From Rosenbergiella gaditana (GTDB taxonomy: Bacteria > Pseudomonadota > Gammaproteobacteria > Enterobacterales > Enterobacteriaceae), in the NCBI RefSeq assembly GCF_018494065.1, contig NZ_JABBFR010000005.1, forward strand, positions 62,001 to 126,000: a DNA stretch of 64,000 nt. Direction: 5' to 3'. The position numbers and the translations under genes were made by a program. Under the pieces are notes generated by a model. It did no database searches. It was given only the letters and a program-made list of their open reading frames with translations, and was not told the origin of the DNA. Below are positions 37,017 to 47,159 of this stretch, piece by piece. Numbering within the stretch: the first letter of the stretch is position 1; each line of letters opens with the position of its first letter.

Positions 37017-38050
37017 GCAATAACGACCTGCTCAGTGTCACCGCCTTCGGTAATATGGCCGATCTTCCACGCTTTCTCGCCTAACTCGGTGAGTAGGGCA
37101 AGTGCGTCGTCTGCTGCTGATTCTGGCAGAGCGATAATCATCCCGACACCACAGTTAAAGGTACGGTACATTTCGTGGCGACTCACATTACCCGCTTTTT
37201 GTAACCATTCAAAGACTGCAGGCCATTGCCAGCTGCTTTCATCAATCACCGCTTGTGTATTTTCGGGTAACACACGAGGAATATTTTCCCAGAAGCCGCC
37301 ACCCGTCAGATGCGCAATGGCGTGAATATCGAATTTCTCGATTAACGCGAGGGTATTTTTGACGTAAATACGCGTTGGCGCTAAAAGGTGATCGGCTAAT
37401 GATTTTCCGTTCAGTTGTTCGGTCAGCGGATCAGTCTGGCTGACTTCAAGAATTTTTCTAACCAACGAATAGCCATTAGAGTGTGGACCGCTCGATCCTA
37501 AGGCGATCAGTACGTCACCGGCACCGACTTTACTGCCATCGATAATTTCTGATTTTTCAACGACACCGACACAAAATCCAGCGACGTCGTAATCATCACC
37601 GTGATACATACCAGGCATCTCAGCCGTTTCTCCGCCAACCAGTGCGCAGCCTGATTGTTGGCACCCTTCAGCAATACCGGTGATGACCGACGCTGCAGTC
37701 TCCACATCGAGTTTACCGGTAGCGTAGTAATCTAAGAAAAATAGCGGTTCAGCCCCTTGTACCACCAGGTCGTTGACGCACATCGCGACCAGATCAATAC
37801 CGATAGTATCGTGACGGCCTAAGTCCATCGCTAGGCGCAGTTTGGTTCCCACGCCATCGGTTCCAGAGACTAATACCGGCTCGCGGTACTTAGTAGGCAG
37901 TGAGCACAGCGCACCAAATCCGCCTAATCCGCCCATAACTTCAGGACGACGAGTCTTTTTCACAACACCTTTAATTCGATCAACCAGTGCATTTCCAGCA
38001 TCAATATCAACACCGGCGTCTTTATAACTAAGAGTGGTTTTATCGGTCAC
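37013..38050 (-). CDS. purM: Phosphoribosylformylglycinamidine cyclo-ligase
   Basis: AIR synthetase, fifth step of purine synthesis. 345 residues, same as E. coli. The opening [21 protein letters not shown], the ATP-loop GTDGVGTKL, the [11 protein letters not shown] motif and [16 protein letters not shown] are those of the family. First gene of the purMN operon; a PurR operator lies 65 bp upstream. Confidence 0.95.
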   Translation of the reverse strand: MTDKTTLSYKDAGVDIDAGNALVDRIKGVVKKTRRPEVMGGLGGFGALCSLPTKYREPVLVSGTDGVGTKLRLAMDLGRHDTIGIDLVAMCVNDLVVQGAEPLFFLDYYATGKLDVETAASVITGIAEGCQQSGCALVGGETAEMPGMYHGDDYDVAGFCVGVVEKSEIIDGSKVGAGDVLIALGSSGPHSNGYSLVRKILEVSQTDPLTEQLNGKSLADHLLAPTRIYVKNTLALIEKFDIHAIAHLTGGGFWENIPRVLPENTQAVIDESSWQWPAVFEWLQKAGNVSRHEMYRTFNCGVGMIIALPESAADDALALLTELGEKAWKIGHITEGGDTEQVVIA

Positions 38051-38114
38051 TGCAGAATCCCCACGCGATTTGCGGTTGGTAGTAAAATGAGAGCGGGGCT
38101 ATTCTAACAGTCGT

Positions 38115-38128
38115 CGCAAACGTTTGCG
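38115..38128. promoter_or_regulatory. PurR operator of purMN
   Basis: CGCAAACGTTTGCG is a perfect palindrome matching the core of the PurR site (GCAANCGNTTNC), placed upstream of purM between the divergent purM and upp genes. Confidence 0.85.
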
Positions 38129-38285
38129 AGCCTCAGTTTAGCTTGAAGCGTGAGAAGTGAGGAAGAGTAGAATCTCCTGTTAGAGAAACTGTCAAATTTT
38201 GCCCTCAACCATACCGCCATCAGCTAAAAAGCGGTATAATCCGGCGATTTTTTAGCAGTTTGTTTTTTTCTCGGGGGGAGAAAGT

Positions 38286-38912
38286 ATGAAAGTCGTTGAA
38301 GTGAAACATCCACTGGTTAGGCATAAACTCGGGTTAATGCGCGAGAATGAGATTAGCACTAAGCGTTTTCGCGAGCTCGCATCAGAAGTGGGTAGCTTAT
38401 TAACCTATGAAGCGACGGCCACCTTAGAAACGGAAGTGGTGACGGTTGACGGTTGGAATGGGCCAGTCGAGATTGATCAAATTAAGGGTAAAAAAATTAC
38501 CGTTGTGCCAATCTTGCGTGCCGGTCTTGGCATGATGGAAGGGGTACTTGAGCATGTGCCTAGCGCTCGGATCAGTGTTGTCGGCGTGTACCGTGACGAA
38601 AAAACCCTTGAGCCAGTCCCTTACTTCCAAAAATTAGCGTCAAATATGGATGAGCGGATGGCGTTGGTGGTCGACCCGATGCTGGCGACAGGTGGATCGA
38701 TGATTGCGACGATCGACTTACTTAAACAGTCGGGCTGCCAAGCGATTAAGGTGTTAGTCCTGGTGGCGGCACCGGAAGGTATTGCAGCATTGGAAGCGGC
38801 ACATCCCGATGTTGAATTGTACACTGCGTCGATTGATCAAGGCCTGGATGCGCATGGCTACATCATTCCAGGGCTGGGTGACGCAGGCGATAAAATTTTT
38901 GGTACCAAATAA
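38286..38912 (+). CDS. upp: Uracil phosphoribosyltransferase
   Basis: Salvages uracil to UMP with PRPP. 208 residues as in E. coli. [13 protein letters not shown], the PRPP loop [12 protein letters not shown] and the C-terminal uracil-binding [12 protein letters not shown] are present. A GGGGGGAG ribosome site is 6 bp before the ATG. First gene of upp-uraA; a strong terminator between the two probably lowers uraA transcription. Confidence 0.96.
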   Translation: MKVVEVKHPLVRHKLGLMRENEISTKRFRELASEVGSLLTYEATATLETEVVTVDGWNGPVEIDQIKGKKITVVPILRAGLGMMEGVLEHVPSARISVVGVYRDEKTLEPVPYFQKLASNMDERMALVVDPMLATGGSMIATIDLLKQSGCQAIKVLVLVAAPEGIAALEAAHPDVELYTASIDQGLDAHGYIIPGLGDAGDKIFGTK

Positions 38913-38929
38913 GCGCACTTTTCTTTAAT

Positions 38930-38953
38930 ACCGACCCAATGGTCGGTTTTTTT
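38930..38953 (+). terminator. Intergenic terminator between upp and uraA
   Basis: ACCGACC and GGTCGGT pair around CAAT, followed by seven Ts. It lies between two genes of one operon, so it likely acts as a partial terminator. Confidence 0.85.
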
Positions 38954-38975
38954 ATGCCTCATTCAGGGAGTTACT

Positions 38976-40238
38976 ATGCGTCGTCGTACTATAGCAGTCG
39001 ATGAGCGTTTGCCGCTGCACCAAACGCTTCCCCTTAGCCTACAGCATCTCTTTGCGATGTTTGGCTCTACCGTTTTGGTTCCTGTGTTATTTCATGTTAA
39101 TCCTGCGACAATTCTGCTGTTTAATGGCATAGGAACACTGCTCTATCTTTTTATCTGTAAGGGTAAAATACCGGCGTATCTCGGGTCGAGTTTTGCCTTT
39201 ATCTCTCCGGTATTACTGCTACTTCCTCAAGGATATGAGGTGGCGCTGGGGGGCTTTATTGCCTGTGGTGCGCTATTCTGCTTAGTAGGACTTATCGTTA
39301 AGTTTGCGGGAACGCGATGGTTAGACGTTTTATTCCCTCCCGCCGCCATGGGTGCGATTATTGCCGTGATTGGTCTTGAATTAGCGGGCGTTGCGGCAAA
39401 AATGGCCGGTTTGGTAACCGAAGCCGGTACAGTGAGTGATAGCCACACACTAGTCGTTTCAATGATCACCCTTGGCGTCACGGTTTTCGGCGCGGTACTG
39501 TTCCGAGGTTTTTTTGCCATTATTCCAATTTTGATTGGGGTGGTCGCCGGTTATGCCGTGGCGGCCAGTTTGGGTATGGTCAATTGGCTCCCGGTTCAAC
39601 AGGCGGCGTGGTTTGCTTTGCCGACTTTTTATCATCCTCGTTTCGAATGGGTAGCGATTTTAACCATACTCCCGGCGGCACTGGTGGTGATCGCCGAACA
39701 CGTTGGACATTTAGTGGTAACGGCCAATATTGTGAAACGGGATCTGATTCGCGACCCGGGGTTACACCGCTCCATGCTGGCCAACGGTTTATCAACGCTG
39801 TTTTCAGGTTTCTTCGGTTCAACCCCTAATACGACTTATGGCGAGAATATCGGCGTGATGGCGATTACTCGGGTCTACAGTACTTGGGTGATTGGTGGGG
39901 CGGCCATAATGGCGATTGCGTTATCTTGTGTAGGGAAACTTGCCGCGATTATTCAAGCAATCCCAGTACCCGTGATGGGCGGCGTCTCTTTACTGCTCTA
40001 TGGGGTGATTGGAGCATCCGGTATTCGGGTTTTGATTGATGCGAAAGTCGATTACAGCAAGGCGAAAAATTTAATCCTTACCGCCATTATCCTTATCGTT
40101 GGTGTTAGCGGCGCGTCCGTTCATATTGGGGCGGCTGAACTGAAAGGAATGGCGTTGGCAACGGTTGTCGGGGTTACTTTAAGCCTTATTTTTTATGTTA
40201 TTGAGCGTTGGCTGCCTGAAGCGGCTGTAGAGGAATAG
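38976..40238 (+). CDS. uraA: Uracil:proton symporter
   Basis: Inner-membrane uracil importer of the NAT/NCS2 family, 420 residues with 14 helices. AYLGSSFAFISPVLLLLP, the substrate-contact AEHVGHLVV (Glu) and PNTTYGENIGVMAITRVYS (second Glu) match E. coli UraA closely. The C-terminus is shorter by about nine residues. Follows upp, which traps the imported uracil. Confidence 0.95.
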   Translation: MRRRTIAVDERLPLHQTLPLSLQHLFAMFGSTVLVPVLFHVNPATILLFNGIGTLLYLFICKGKIPAYLGSSFAFISPVLLLLPQGYEVALGGFIACGALFCLVGLIVKFAGTRWLDVLFPPAAMGAIIAVIGLELAGVAAKMAGLVTEAGTVSDSHTLVVSMITLGVTVFGAVLFRGFFAIIPILIGVVAGYAVAASLGMVNWLPVQQAAWFALPTFYHPRFEWVAILTILPAALVVIAEHVGHLVVTANIVKRDLIRDPGLHRSMLANGLSTLFSGFFGSTPNTTYGENIGVMAITRVYSTWVIGGAAIMAIALSCVGKLAAIIQAIPVPVMGGVSLLLYGVIGASGIRVLIDAKVDYSKAKNLILTAIILIVGVSGASVHIGAAELKGMALATVVGVTLSLIFYVIERWLPEAAVEE

Positions 40239-40370
40239 AACTGGACGGGGGAGGTTATTCACTTCCCCCGATAAGCCTTAGATTGAAGAGTGATCTCACT
40301 CATTCAACACTTCGAAGAATTTATGCTAAACTGGCTAAGATTTTAACTGGCTCCCATTATTGAGGTTATT

Positions 40371-41072
40371 CTGAACACGCCAGCGCAACTCTCTTTACCA
40401 CTCTATTTACCTGATGATGAAACCTTTTCCAGTTTTTGGCCCGGGTCAAACTCCGCTTTACTCGCGTCTATCAACACGGTATTGAATCAGCCTCAGGGAG
40501 GCTATATCTACTTCTGGTCGCGGGAGGGTGCGGGACGCAGTCATTTAATGCATGCCGCCTGCAGTGAATTGTCAGCACGAGAGCAGGCAGTGGGATATGT
40601 ACCTTTAGATAAGCGGACGTGGTTTTCGCCAGAAGTGCTCGAAGGGATGGAACAACTTGCCTTGGTATGCATTGATAATATTCACTGTATTGCTGGGGAT
40701 GAAGCGTGGGAAATGGCGATTTTTAATCTCTACAACCGTATCCTTGAAGTGGGTAAAACGCGTCTTTTGATCAGTGGCAATGCACCGCCTCGCCAGCTCG
40801 AACTTCAACTTCCCGATTTGGCGTCTCGTCTAGACTGGGGGCAGATTTACTGGTTACAACCGCTTAATGACGATGAAAAAGTTCTCGCATTACAGAAGCG
40901 TGCAGGGATTCGAGGGTTTGAGCTGCCAGAAGATGTCGGGCGCTTCCTGATCAAGCGTCTGGACCGTGAAATGCGCACACTCTTCGAAACCCTTGATCAG
41001 CTTGATCAGGCCTCTATCCGTCTGCAACGCAAGTTAACCATTCCTTTTGTTAAAGAGGCGCTAGGGCTTTAA
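40371..41072 (+). CDS. hda: DnaA regulatory inactivator Hda (CTG start)
   Basis: AAA+ protein that, with the DNA-loaded clamp, makes DnaA hydrolyse its ATP and so limits re-initiation. Reading from CTG at 40371 ([19 protein letters not shown], with CTG read as Met) gives 233 residues, the exact size of E. coli Hda, which also uses a CTG start. The clamp-binding motif QLSLPL lies at residues 5-10; REGAGRSH is the Walker A-like loop and ASRLDWG the later sensor region. GAGG stands 5 bp before the CTG. The first in-frame ATG at 40482 would remove the clamp motif, so it is not the true start. The 3' end overlaps yfgD by 12 bp. Confidence 0.93.
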   Translation: MNTPAQLSLPLYLPDDETFSSFWPGSNSALLASINTVLNQPQGGYIYFWSREGAGRSHLMHAACSELSAREQAVGYVPLDKRTWFSPEVLEGMEQLALVCIDNIHCIAGDEAWEMAIFNLYNRILEVGKTRLLISGNAPPRQLELQLPDLASRLDWGQIYWLQPLNDDEKVLALQKRAGIRGFELPEDVGRFLIKRLDREMRTLFETLDQLDQASIRLQRKLTIPFVKEALGL

Positions 41073-41426
41073 CGCTGAAAAAAGCGTTAATACTTGCTCT
41101 GGCGGCCTACCGAGTTTTGCTTTATCACCGTAAACCACGATGGGTCGTTCAAGCAGTTGCGGATATTGAGTGAGCAGACTCAAACAACTCTCTTTTTCGT
41201 ATTCCTGATCCTCTATCTTTAACGCTTTATAGAGTGCATCTTTGCGGCGCATCATATCGCGTACATCGTGAAACCCCAGCTGACGATAGAGGGTGCGTAA
41301 CGTTTCGATATCTGGGATATCCTGTAAATAGAGAATGACCTCAGGTTCGATACCCAGATAGTGTAATAATTTAAGGGTTTCACGACTCTTTGAGCAGCGG
41401 GGATGATGATAAATCTGCACCTGCAT
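41061..41426 (-). CDS. yfgD: ArsC-family reductase YfgD
   Basis: Thioredoxin-fold protein of the glutaredoxin-dependent arsenate reductase family, 121 residues. Cys11 in [13 protein letters not shown] is the active cysteine, and the later [17 protein letters not shown] carries the arginine-rich oxyanion site. In E. coli the same gene follows bepA, as it does here (4 bp apart). Real arsenate reduction is unproven for YfgD. Confidence 0.9.
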   Translation of the reverse strand: MQVQIYHHPRCSKSRETLKLLHYLGIEPEVILYLQDIPDIETLRTLYRQLGFHDVRDMMRRKDALYKALKIEDQEYEKESCLSLLTQYPQLLERPIVVYGDKAKLGRPPEQVLTLFSALKP

Positions 41427-41430
41427 AGTA

Positions 41431-42891
41431 TTACCCTTTCTGATATTGCCTAAAGCGCTGCTGTAATAAGCGTAGTTGATCGATGCGCGCGTCGTAGCGT
41501 TGTTGCGCTAAGCTTCCAGTCTTCTCTTGAGCACTGGCATCGCTTAAGGCTCTAATCGCTTGATCAATTTGTCCATTTAGCGCTAAACCTTGGGCCTGAG
41601 CAAAACGCTGTTCGTTCGTCATACCCAGATCGCCCGTGGCTTTTATCATTAGATCCCAACCGATGGGGTCATCTGGATAATCCCAGGTGTAGCGATTTAG
41701 CATCTTTAACGCTTCTGCGGGACGTTTCGCTTCGATGTAGGCATTGGTTAAATTTACTCTAACCACAGGACTAGACAGGTATCCAGGCGTGCCAGTTAGT
41801 AAACTAATGGCTTGATTCGGTTGTTTGAGGCCAATATCAATATCGGTCGCTAAATCGAGGAACCAAGGGTTAGCCGGTTGCTGGCTGAGTAACTGAGTGA
41901 CTAAGCGATGTGCATTATCAAAACTTTTGGCTTGCATAAACATCACCGCACGACCATAAGTGGCGGCTAATTTCTCGCGATTATTGCCTTTTTCGTATTG
42001 ATTTAATAAATCATCTAATGACCTGCTCTCCTGTTCTGAAGCGTACATAGCGAGGATCCTCACTTTCGCAAAGTAGAACTCTTGAGAAGATTGCAGTATT
42101 GGGTGCGGCATTTGGCTGGCGCGATTTCGTGCATCAGCCAGTCGGCTATCAGGCAGCGGGTGCGTTAATAATATCTCGGGAGGTGTGGTTGAATAGCGCG
42201 TTTGATCGGCCAGTTTCTGAAGGAAATCTGGCATAGCTTGTGGATCGAAGCCAGCACGCTGTAAAACCTGTAAGCCAATACGATCGGCTTCCCGTTCATT
42301 TTCTTGGGTAAAACTGATCATACCCTGCTGTGTACCGGCGAGGGTACCGGTCAACGCCGCCATACCGACCTGTGGGTTAGCCATGGCCAACAGAATCGAG
42401 CCTAAAGCGCCTACCCAGGTTAACGGAGCATTAGTTTTTTGATCGGCCATCGCCCGGGCCAGATGCCGTTGCGTGACGTGCGAAATTTCATGAGCCATCA
42501 CCGAGGCTAATTGACTTTCGTTATCGGTGTAGCGAAATAGGGCTGAGTGTAACACCACATTGCCGCCAAAGAAGGCAAAGGCATTTAGCTCATCATTTTG
42601 AATAAGAAAAAAATGGAAAGGGGTCTTTACTGACCAGGCATGAGCCACTAATCGCTGGCCTAATCCATTGATATATTGGGTAAGCAGTGGATCATCAATT
42701 AACGGGGCACTGCCGCGTAATTGACGGACGTAAAAGTCGCCCATTTGCAATTCTTGATTAATGGACAGAGTTTCGCCGGCAGTAGTCCCCATATCGGGTA
42801 AGGTATCGGTGACATCCGCAAAAGCGATACTGTTCCAGCCGAGTGACGCTGCGATCACTATTGTGACTAGCCTCTTATTGATTAAAGCCAC
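41431..42891 (-). CDS. bepA: Beta-barrel assembly-enhancing protease BepA
   Basis: Periplasmic M48 metalloprotease and chaperone that helps or degrades outer-membrane proteins such as LptD. I choose GTG at 42891, preceded by GCGAGGGGG; this gives 486 residues (E. coli 487). A signal peptide ends in IAFA, the zinc motif HEISH is at residues 134-138, the third ligand in NEREADRIG, and the C-terminal half has four TPR-like repeats. An ATG nine codons earlier overlaps the bcp stop (TAATG) but has no ribosome site. The neighbours are bcp upstream and yfgD downstream. Confidence 0.93.
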   Translation of the reverse strand: MALINKRLVTIVIAASLGWNSIAFADVTDTLPDMGTTAGETLSINQELQMGDFYVRQLRGSAPLIDDPLLTQYINGLGQRLVAHAWSVKTPFHFFLIQNDELNAFAFFGGNVVLHSALFRYTDNESQLASVMAHEISHVTQRHLARAMADQKTNAPLTWVGALGSILLAMANPQVGMAALTGTLAGTQQGMISFTQENEREADRIGLQVLQRAGFDPQAMPDFLQKLADQTRYSTTPPEILLTHPLPDSRLADARNRASQMPHPILQSSQEFYFAKVRILAMYASEQESRSLDDLLNQYEKGNNREKLAATYGRAVMFMQAKSFDNAHRLVTQLLSQQPANPWFLDLATDIDIGLKQPNQAISLLTGTPGYLSSPVVRVNLTNAYIEAKRPAEALKMLNRYTWDYPDDPIGWDLMIKATGDLGMTNEQRFAQAQGLALNGQIDQAIRALSDASAQEKTGSLAQQRYDARIDQLRLLQQRFRQYQKG

Positions 42892-42917
42892 CGTGCCCCC
42901 TCGCTGGAACAACGTCA

Positions 42918-43385
42918 TTAATGCGTTTGTACGTAGTCTAAAACGATATCATGGTGATTAGAGGTTTTGAAATTATCAAATACCTTTTCGACCTGTCCTT
43001 TACCATCGATCAAGAAGCTTACGCGGTGAATACCGTCGTAAGTTTTTCCCATGAATTTTTTTTCTCCCCAGACACCAAAGGCTTCACACACCGCGTGATC
43101 TTCGTCAGAAAGTAGGGTGAAGTTCAGCAATTCTTTCTCGGCAAAGCGCGACAGTTTTTCTGGCTTATCCGTGCTAATGCCCAATACCTGCACCCCAGCA
43201 CTTTTTAATGATGACATGTTGTCACGCAGGCCACAGGCTTGCACGGTACAACCCGGTGTCATTGCCTTAGGATAAAAGTAGACGAGAACACGCTCTCCAC
43301 TGAAGTCAGATAAACTCACCTCTTCGCCATCTTGGTCGAGTAAAGTAAATTGCGGCGCAGCATCGCCTACAGTTAAAAGGGCCAT
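42918..43385 (-). CDS. bcp: Thiol peroxidase Bcp (peroxiredoxin Q type)
   Basis: Reduces hydrogen peroxide and lipid peroxides with thioredoxin electrons. 155 residues. Peroxidatic Cys46 and resolving Cys51 are in [13 protein letters not shown], five apart, as in atypical two-Cys Bcp. It stands between gcvR and bepA; in E. coli perM and hyf genes lie in between. Translation of bepA may be linked through the overlapping stop. Confidence 0.95.
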   Translation of the reverse strand: MALLTVGDAAPQFTLLDQDGEEVSLSDFSGERVLVYFYPKAMTPGCTVQACGLRDNMSSLKSAGVQVLGISTDKPEKLSRFAEKELLNFTLLSDEDHAVCEAFGVWGEKKFMGKTYDGIHRVSFLIDGKGQVEKVFDNFKTSNHHDIVLDYVQTH

Positions 43386-43543
43386 ACGTTATCTCCAATT
43401 ATTTTTTGCCTAATACTGATGTTAGCGATCAGTTTCTATTCCAACATAGATTACGGCGGAAAACTGTTTTTTCAATCGTAAGGATAGAGCCTAATTTTAT
43501 TTGCTTTCAAGTTAATTATACGTGTCATAGAAGAATGGTGGAC

Positions 43544-44092
43544 TTATAACCGTTCGGTCTCTTGTCGACCATCGGCTTGCAGTGTGCCCTGTGCCGATAA
43601 TTCAACGCAAAGATGCTGAAAATTTTTCTCCAAATCGGCTAAGTCTTTAGCAGAACTGCCATAGGCATGAATCCGAATCGATAACATTGCGGGTGTTCCT
43701 GGCTGGGCGCGTGTCATTAACTCAGCAATATGCATACGATGATGCGTGAGTAGCGCGGTGAACCGTTCAATAATGCGTGGCGAGTCCGGCACTTCAACCG
43801 CCAATGAGAACCCTTCATGACGGACAGGTGTTGAACCAGTAGGTGTGCGCTTCATCACAATTAAAAGTTCAAGCTCAGCGCCTTTTATCGGCAGGGTCGA
43901 TTCAATCATATTGATCGCGTTAGCAGACCCCGAAAGCAGCATCACAAAAGTGAATTCCCCGCCCAGTAATGCCAGTCGGCTATCTTCGATGTTACACCCA
44001 CACTGGCTAACGTGTCGGGTGATAGTATTGACGATTCCCGCACGGTCGCTGCCGAGCGCAGTAATCACTAAATGCACAGGTGAGGATGACAA
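43544..44092 (-). CDS. gcvR: Glycine cleavage system regulator GcvR (TTG start)
   Basis: Binds GcvA and keeps the gcv operon off when glycine is low. 182 residues (E. coli 190) with two ACT domains: LVITALGSDRAGIVNTITRHV with CNIEDSRLALLGGEFTFVMLLSG, and a second one (VEVPDSPRIIERFTALLTHHRMHIAELMT). Start is TTG at 44092 with GGGAAA 8 bp upstream; where E. coli has ATG two codons earlier, this sequence reads ATC. Divergent from dapA, as in E. coli. Confidence 0.9.
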   Translation of the reverse strand: MSSSPVHLVITALGSDRAGIVNTITRHVSQCGCNIEDSRLALLGGEFTFVMLLSGSANAINMIESTLPIKGAELELLIVMKRTPTGSTPVRHEGFSLAVEVPDSPRIIERFTALLTHHRMHIAELMTRAQPGTPAMLSIRIHAYGSSAKDLADLEKNFQHLCVELSAQGTLQADGRQETERL

Positions 44093-44234
44093 TGTGATGT
44101 TTCCCAGTGTTTTACTAATTATCTTAAGGTAAACATAAAAAAAACTGCTGACAAGCGGTTGAGTGCATTCACTGTCTTGCTTTTAGTATGATTGACACCT
44201 TACCATGAAGACCTTGGGAAATGAGGGGATAGCT

Positions 44235-45113
44235 ATGTTTACCGGAAGTATTGTTGCACTCGTCACACCGATGGACGAAAACGGGCAAGTTTGTGAGAGC
44301 AGCCTTAAAAAATTAATTGATTACCACATTGACAGTGGCACTTCTGCAATCGTTGCCGTTGGCACGACAGGTGAATCGGCAACCTTAACCCACGACGAGC
44401 ACATTGATGTTGTCTTGCGTACCGTCGAATTAGCTGCCGGACGTATCCCAGTCATTGCTGGAACCGGTACGAATGCTACTGCTGAAGGTATTGCTCTGAC
44501 ACAGCGTTTAGATAAAAGTGGCGTGGTTGGCTGTTTAAGCGTTGTGCCTTATTATAATCGCCCGACACAAGAGGGAATGTTCCAGCATTTTAAAGCGATT
44601 GCAGAGAGTACCGATTTACCGCAATTACTTTATAATGTGCCCGGACGGACAGGCTGTGATATGTTGCCAGAAACCGTCGCGCGTCTCGCCGAAATAAAAA
44701 ATATTATCGGAATTAAAGAGGCGACAGGGAACTTATCCCGCGTTAGTCAGATCCAAGCGTTGACCAAAGAAGATTTTATTTTACTTAGTGGTGATGATGA
44801 AACAGCGTTAGACTTTATGCAGTTGGGGGGGGAGGGCGTTATTTCAGTAACCTCGAATGTGGCAGCCCGTGAAATGGCACAGCTTTGTGCACTGGCCGCC
44901 GCAGGACAATTTACTGAGGCTCGTGCCTTAAACCAGCGACTCATGGCGCTTCATCAGCACTTATTTTATGAACCAAATCCTATCCCAGTGAAATGGGTGG
45001 CTAAACAGCTGGGATTGATCGCAAATGATACCTTGCGTCTGCCTATGACACCTTTATCGGCGGCTTCAGAACCGGTACTGTTACAGGCAATTCGTGATGC
45101 AGGACTGCGATAA
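44235..45113 (+). CDS. dapA: 4-hydroxy-tetrahydrodipicolinate synthase
   Basis: First committed step of the DAP/lysine pathway. 292 residues as in E. coli, starting at the ATG at 44235 with GAGGGGA just upstream (a longer frame from 44205 is not needed). Lys161 (GIKEATGN) forms the Schiff base; Thr44, Tyr107 and Tyr133 complete the site. Followed after 14 bp by bamC, the conserved dapA-bamC pair. Confidence 0.96.
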   Translation: MFTGSIVALVTPMDENGQVCESSLKKLIDYHIDSGTSAIVAVGTTGESATLTHDEHIDVVLRTVELAAGRIPVIAGTGTNATAEGIALTQRLDKSGVVGCLSVVPYYNRPTQEGMFQHFKAIAESTDLPQLLYNVPGRTGCDMLPETVARLAEIKNIIGIKEATGNLSRVSQIQALTKEDFILLSGDDETALDFMQLGGEGVISVTSNVAAREMAQLCALAAAGQFTEARALNQRLMALHQHLFYEPNPIPVKWVAKQLGLIANDTLRLPMTPLSAASEPVLLQAIRDAGLR

Positions 45114-45127
45114 GTTAGGGAGATTTA

Positions 45128-46159
45128 ATGGCTTACTCAGTTAAACATTCGGCGGTAGTAAAAGTTGCTGGATTATCCGTTGCAATGTTATTAGCGGGTT
45201 GTTCGCATGATCAACACTACAAGCGCGAAGTCAACGGCAATGAAGAGTACCTCGATGCGCCAGCACTGAGCCAAATGAACGTTCCTCAAGGAATGATTCT
45301 GCCGCTCGAATCCGCAAACTATGCCGTCCCGCAAGGACGTGCGCAAGGAGCAGTCGGTAAGCAATTAGATATTCGCCCACCTGTACAGGCACTGTCTTTG
45401 CTTAATGGTAGCCGTGCGCAGTTCCAAGGCACCACCGGACTGCTTCAGATTGCTAACACAGGATCGTCATTATGGGGACAAACCGTCGCTGCCTTACAGG
45501 CGAATAAGTTTGCTATTGCGCAACAAGATGACGCACGTCAGCAACTAACCACAGATTGGATTTCTTGGAATCGCCAAGATGAAGATCATCAATATCGCGG
45601 TCGTTACCAAGTGGCTGTTGTAGCGCAAGGGTATGAGCAGACCTTAATGGTTAAACCTATTGCCTTAGAACAAAAAGGCCAAGCGGTGACCAGTAACACG
45701 GAAATTCAGCGTTATACCGCTCAGCTGCTTAATGATATCTCGGCTCAGCTGAATACCGCAGAAACCGATCGTCAAAATACGGCAGTAGTAAATCGCACTG
45801 GCACCGTTGACGTGCAGAGCGGTGCTGATGATACAGGTCTTCCAAACTTAATCGTGCGTGCACCTTTTGATGTGACGTGGCAGCGCCTACCTAAAGCTTT
45901 ACCGCTTGCAGGGATGACGGTTTCTGACAGTAACCGTGCAGACGGTAGCTTGCAGTTGAGTTACAGTAATCTGAGCAGCAGCCAATGGGCGGCACTCGGT
46001 GCAAAAGATCCTGAATTAGCAGAAGGTAAATATAAACTGCAAGTCGGTGATCTTGATAACCGTAGTAGTCTACAGTTTATTGATCCTAAGGGTCATATCC
46101 TGACGCAATCGCAAAATGATGCGCTGGTCGCTGTCTTACAAGCCGCGTTAAATAAATAA
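45128..46159 (+). CDS. bamC: Outer-membrane assembly lipoprotein BamC
   Basis: Lipoprotein of the BAM complex that folds outer-membrane proteins. 343 residues; lipobox LLAGC with the lipidated Cys25 at the end of the signal peptide. An unstructured N-terminal tail (residues 26-95) that lies over BamD is followed by two helix-grip domains. Co-transcribed with dapA. A perfect palindromic terminator follows. Confidence 0.94.
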   Translation: MAYSVKHSAVVKVAGLSVAMLLAGCSHDQHYKREVNGNEEYLDAPALSQMNVPQGMILPLESANYAVPQGRAQGAVGKQLDIRPPVQALSLLNGSRAQFQGTTGLLQIANTGSSLWGQTVAALQANKFAIAQQDDARQQLTTDWISWNRQDEDHQYRGRYQVAVVAQGYEQTLMVKPIALEQKGQAVTSNTEIQRYTAQLLNDISAQLNTAETDRQNTAVVNRTGTVDVQSGADDTGLPNLIVRAPFDVTWQRLPKALPLAGMTVSDSNRADGSLQLSYSNLSSSQWAALGAKDPELAEGKYKLQVGDLDNRSSLQFIDPKGHILTQSQNDALVAVLQAALNK

Positions 46160-46169
46160 ATTATTCACA

Positions 46170-46197
46170 GGCCGGAAATTTCCGGCCTTTTTTATTT
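46170..46197 (+). terminator. Terminator of dapA-bamC
   Basis: GGCCGGAAATTTCCGGCC is a perfect palindrome followed by TTTTTTATTTT. Confidence 0.9.
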
Positions 46198-46222
46198 TAT
46201 TTTGGCATAATAGCACCCAGCT

Positions 46223-46238
46223 AGGTAAACGATTGCGT
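46223..46238. promoter_or_regulatory. PurR operator of purC
   Basis: Read on the minus strand it is ACGCAATCGTTTACCT, matching the PurR consensus ANGCAANCGNTTNCNT at every fixed base, 64 bp before the purC start. Confidence 0.85.
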
Positions 46239-46301
46239 AGTGGTTAATTCTGACGCTATGCAGAGTAATTTTCAGAGTCGACGATGAGTGGAGTTAACAA
46301 G

Positions 46302-47015
46302 ATGCAAAAGCAAGCTGAGCTGTATCGCGGAAAAGCAAAAACAGTGTATAGCACCGAGAACCCGGACCTGCTAATTCTGGAATTCCGTAATGATACATCA
46401 GCCGGAGACGGAGCGCGTATTGAGCAGTTTGACCGCAAAGGAATGGTCAATAATAAATTTAACCATTTCATCATGGAAAAATTGGCACAAGCTGGCATCC
46501 CAACGCAAATGGAAGCGTTGTTATCAGACACTGAAGCCCTGGTGAAAAAACTCGATATGGTGCCTGTTGAATGTGTTGTCCGTAACCGTGCAGCGGGCTC
46601 GCTCGTGAAGCGCTTAGGGGTTGAGGAGGGGATGGTATTACATCCGCCGCTATTCGACCTCTTTCTAAAAGATGATGCCCATCATGATCCGATGATCAAT
46701 GAATCTTATTGCGTCACCTTTGGCTGGGTGAGTAGCGAACATCTTGCGCGGATGCGTGAATTAACCCTTAAAGCGAATCAGGTTCTCAGCGCTTTATTTG
46801 ACCAAGCTGGCCTTATTCTCGTCGATTTCAAGCTTGAGTTTGGACTCTTCAATGGCGAAGTGGTGCTGGGGGATGAGTTTTCTCCAGACGGCGCACGCCT
46901 GTGGGACAAAGAAACATTAGATAAAATGGATAAAGACCGCTTTCGCCAAAGTCTGGGGGGGGTTGTTGAAGCCTATGAAATGGTTGCTCAGCGTCTTGGT
47001 GTAACCTTAGATTAA
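46302..47015 (+). CDS. purC: SAICAR synthetase
   Basis: Joins CAIR and aspartate in purine synthesis. 237 residues from the ATG at 46302, which follows GGAG by 8 bp and equals the E. coli length; an ATG six codons earlier is less likely. [32 protein letters not shown] and [14 protein letters not shown] are the family motifs. PurR site upstream. Confidence 0.96.
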   Translation: MQKQAELYRGKAKTVYSTENPDLLILEFRNDTSAGDGARIEQFDRKGMVNNKFNHFIMEKLAQAGIPTQMEALLSDTEALVKKLDMVPVECVVRNRAAGSLVKRLGVEEGMVLHPPLFDLFLKDDAHHDPMINESYCVTFGWVSSEHLARMRELTLKANQVLSALFDQAGLILVDFKLEFGLFNGEVVLGDEFSPDGARLWDKETLDKMDKDRFRQSLGGVVEAYEMVAQRLGVTLD

Positions 47016-47024
47016 TGACTTATT

Positions 47025-47049
47025 GCACTCGCTAACTTATAGCGAGTGC
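47025..47049 (+). terminator. Hairpin after purC
   Basis: GCACTCGCTA pairs with TAGCGAGTGC around ACTTA, 10 bp after the purC stop; the T-tract (TGTCTT) is poor. Confidence 0.65.
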
Positions 47050-47159
47050 TGTCTTACCCATTCGTTATCCTGCAGCAACTTTAGTTTTTCTACTGGTTAT
47101 CTCCGCGTACTGCGATTACTATTTATCATTATACGATAATCGAGATGGAGAGGTGTGCT

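Noticed and set aside
40482..41072. hda starting at the first ATG
   Set aside because: This would remove the clamp-binding motif; the CTG at 40371 with its GAGG site gives the expected protein.
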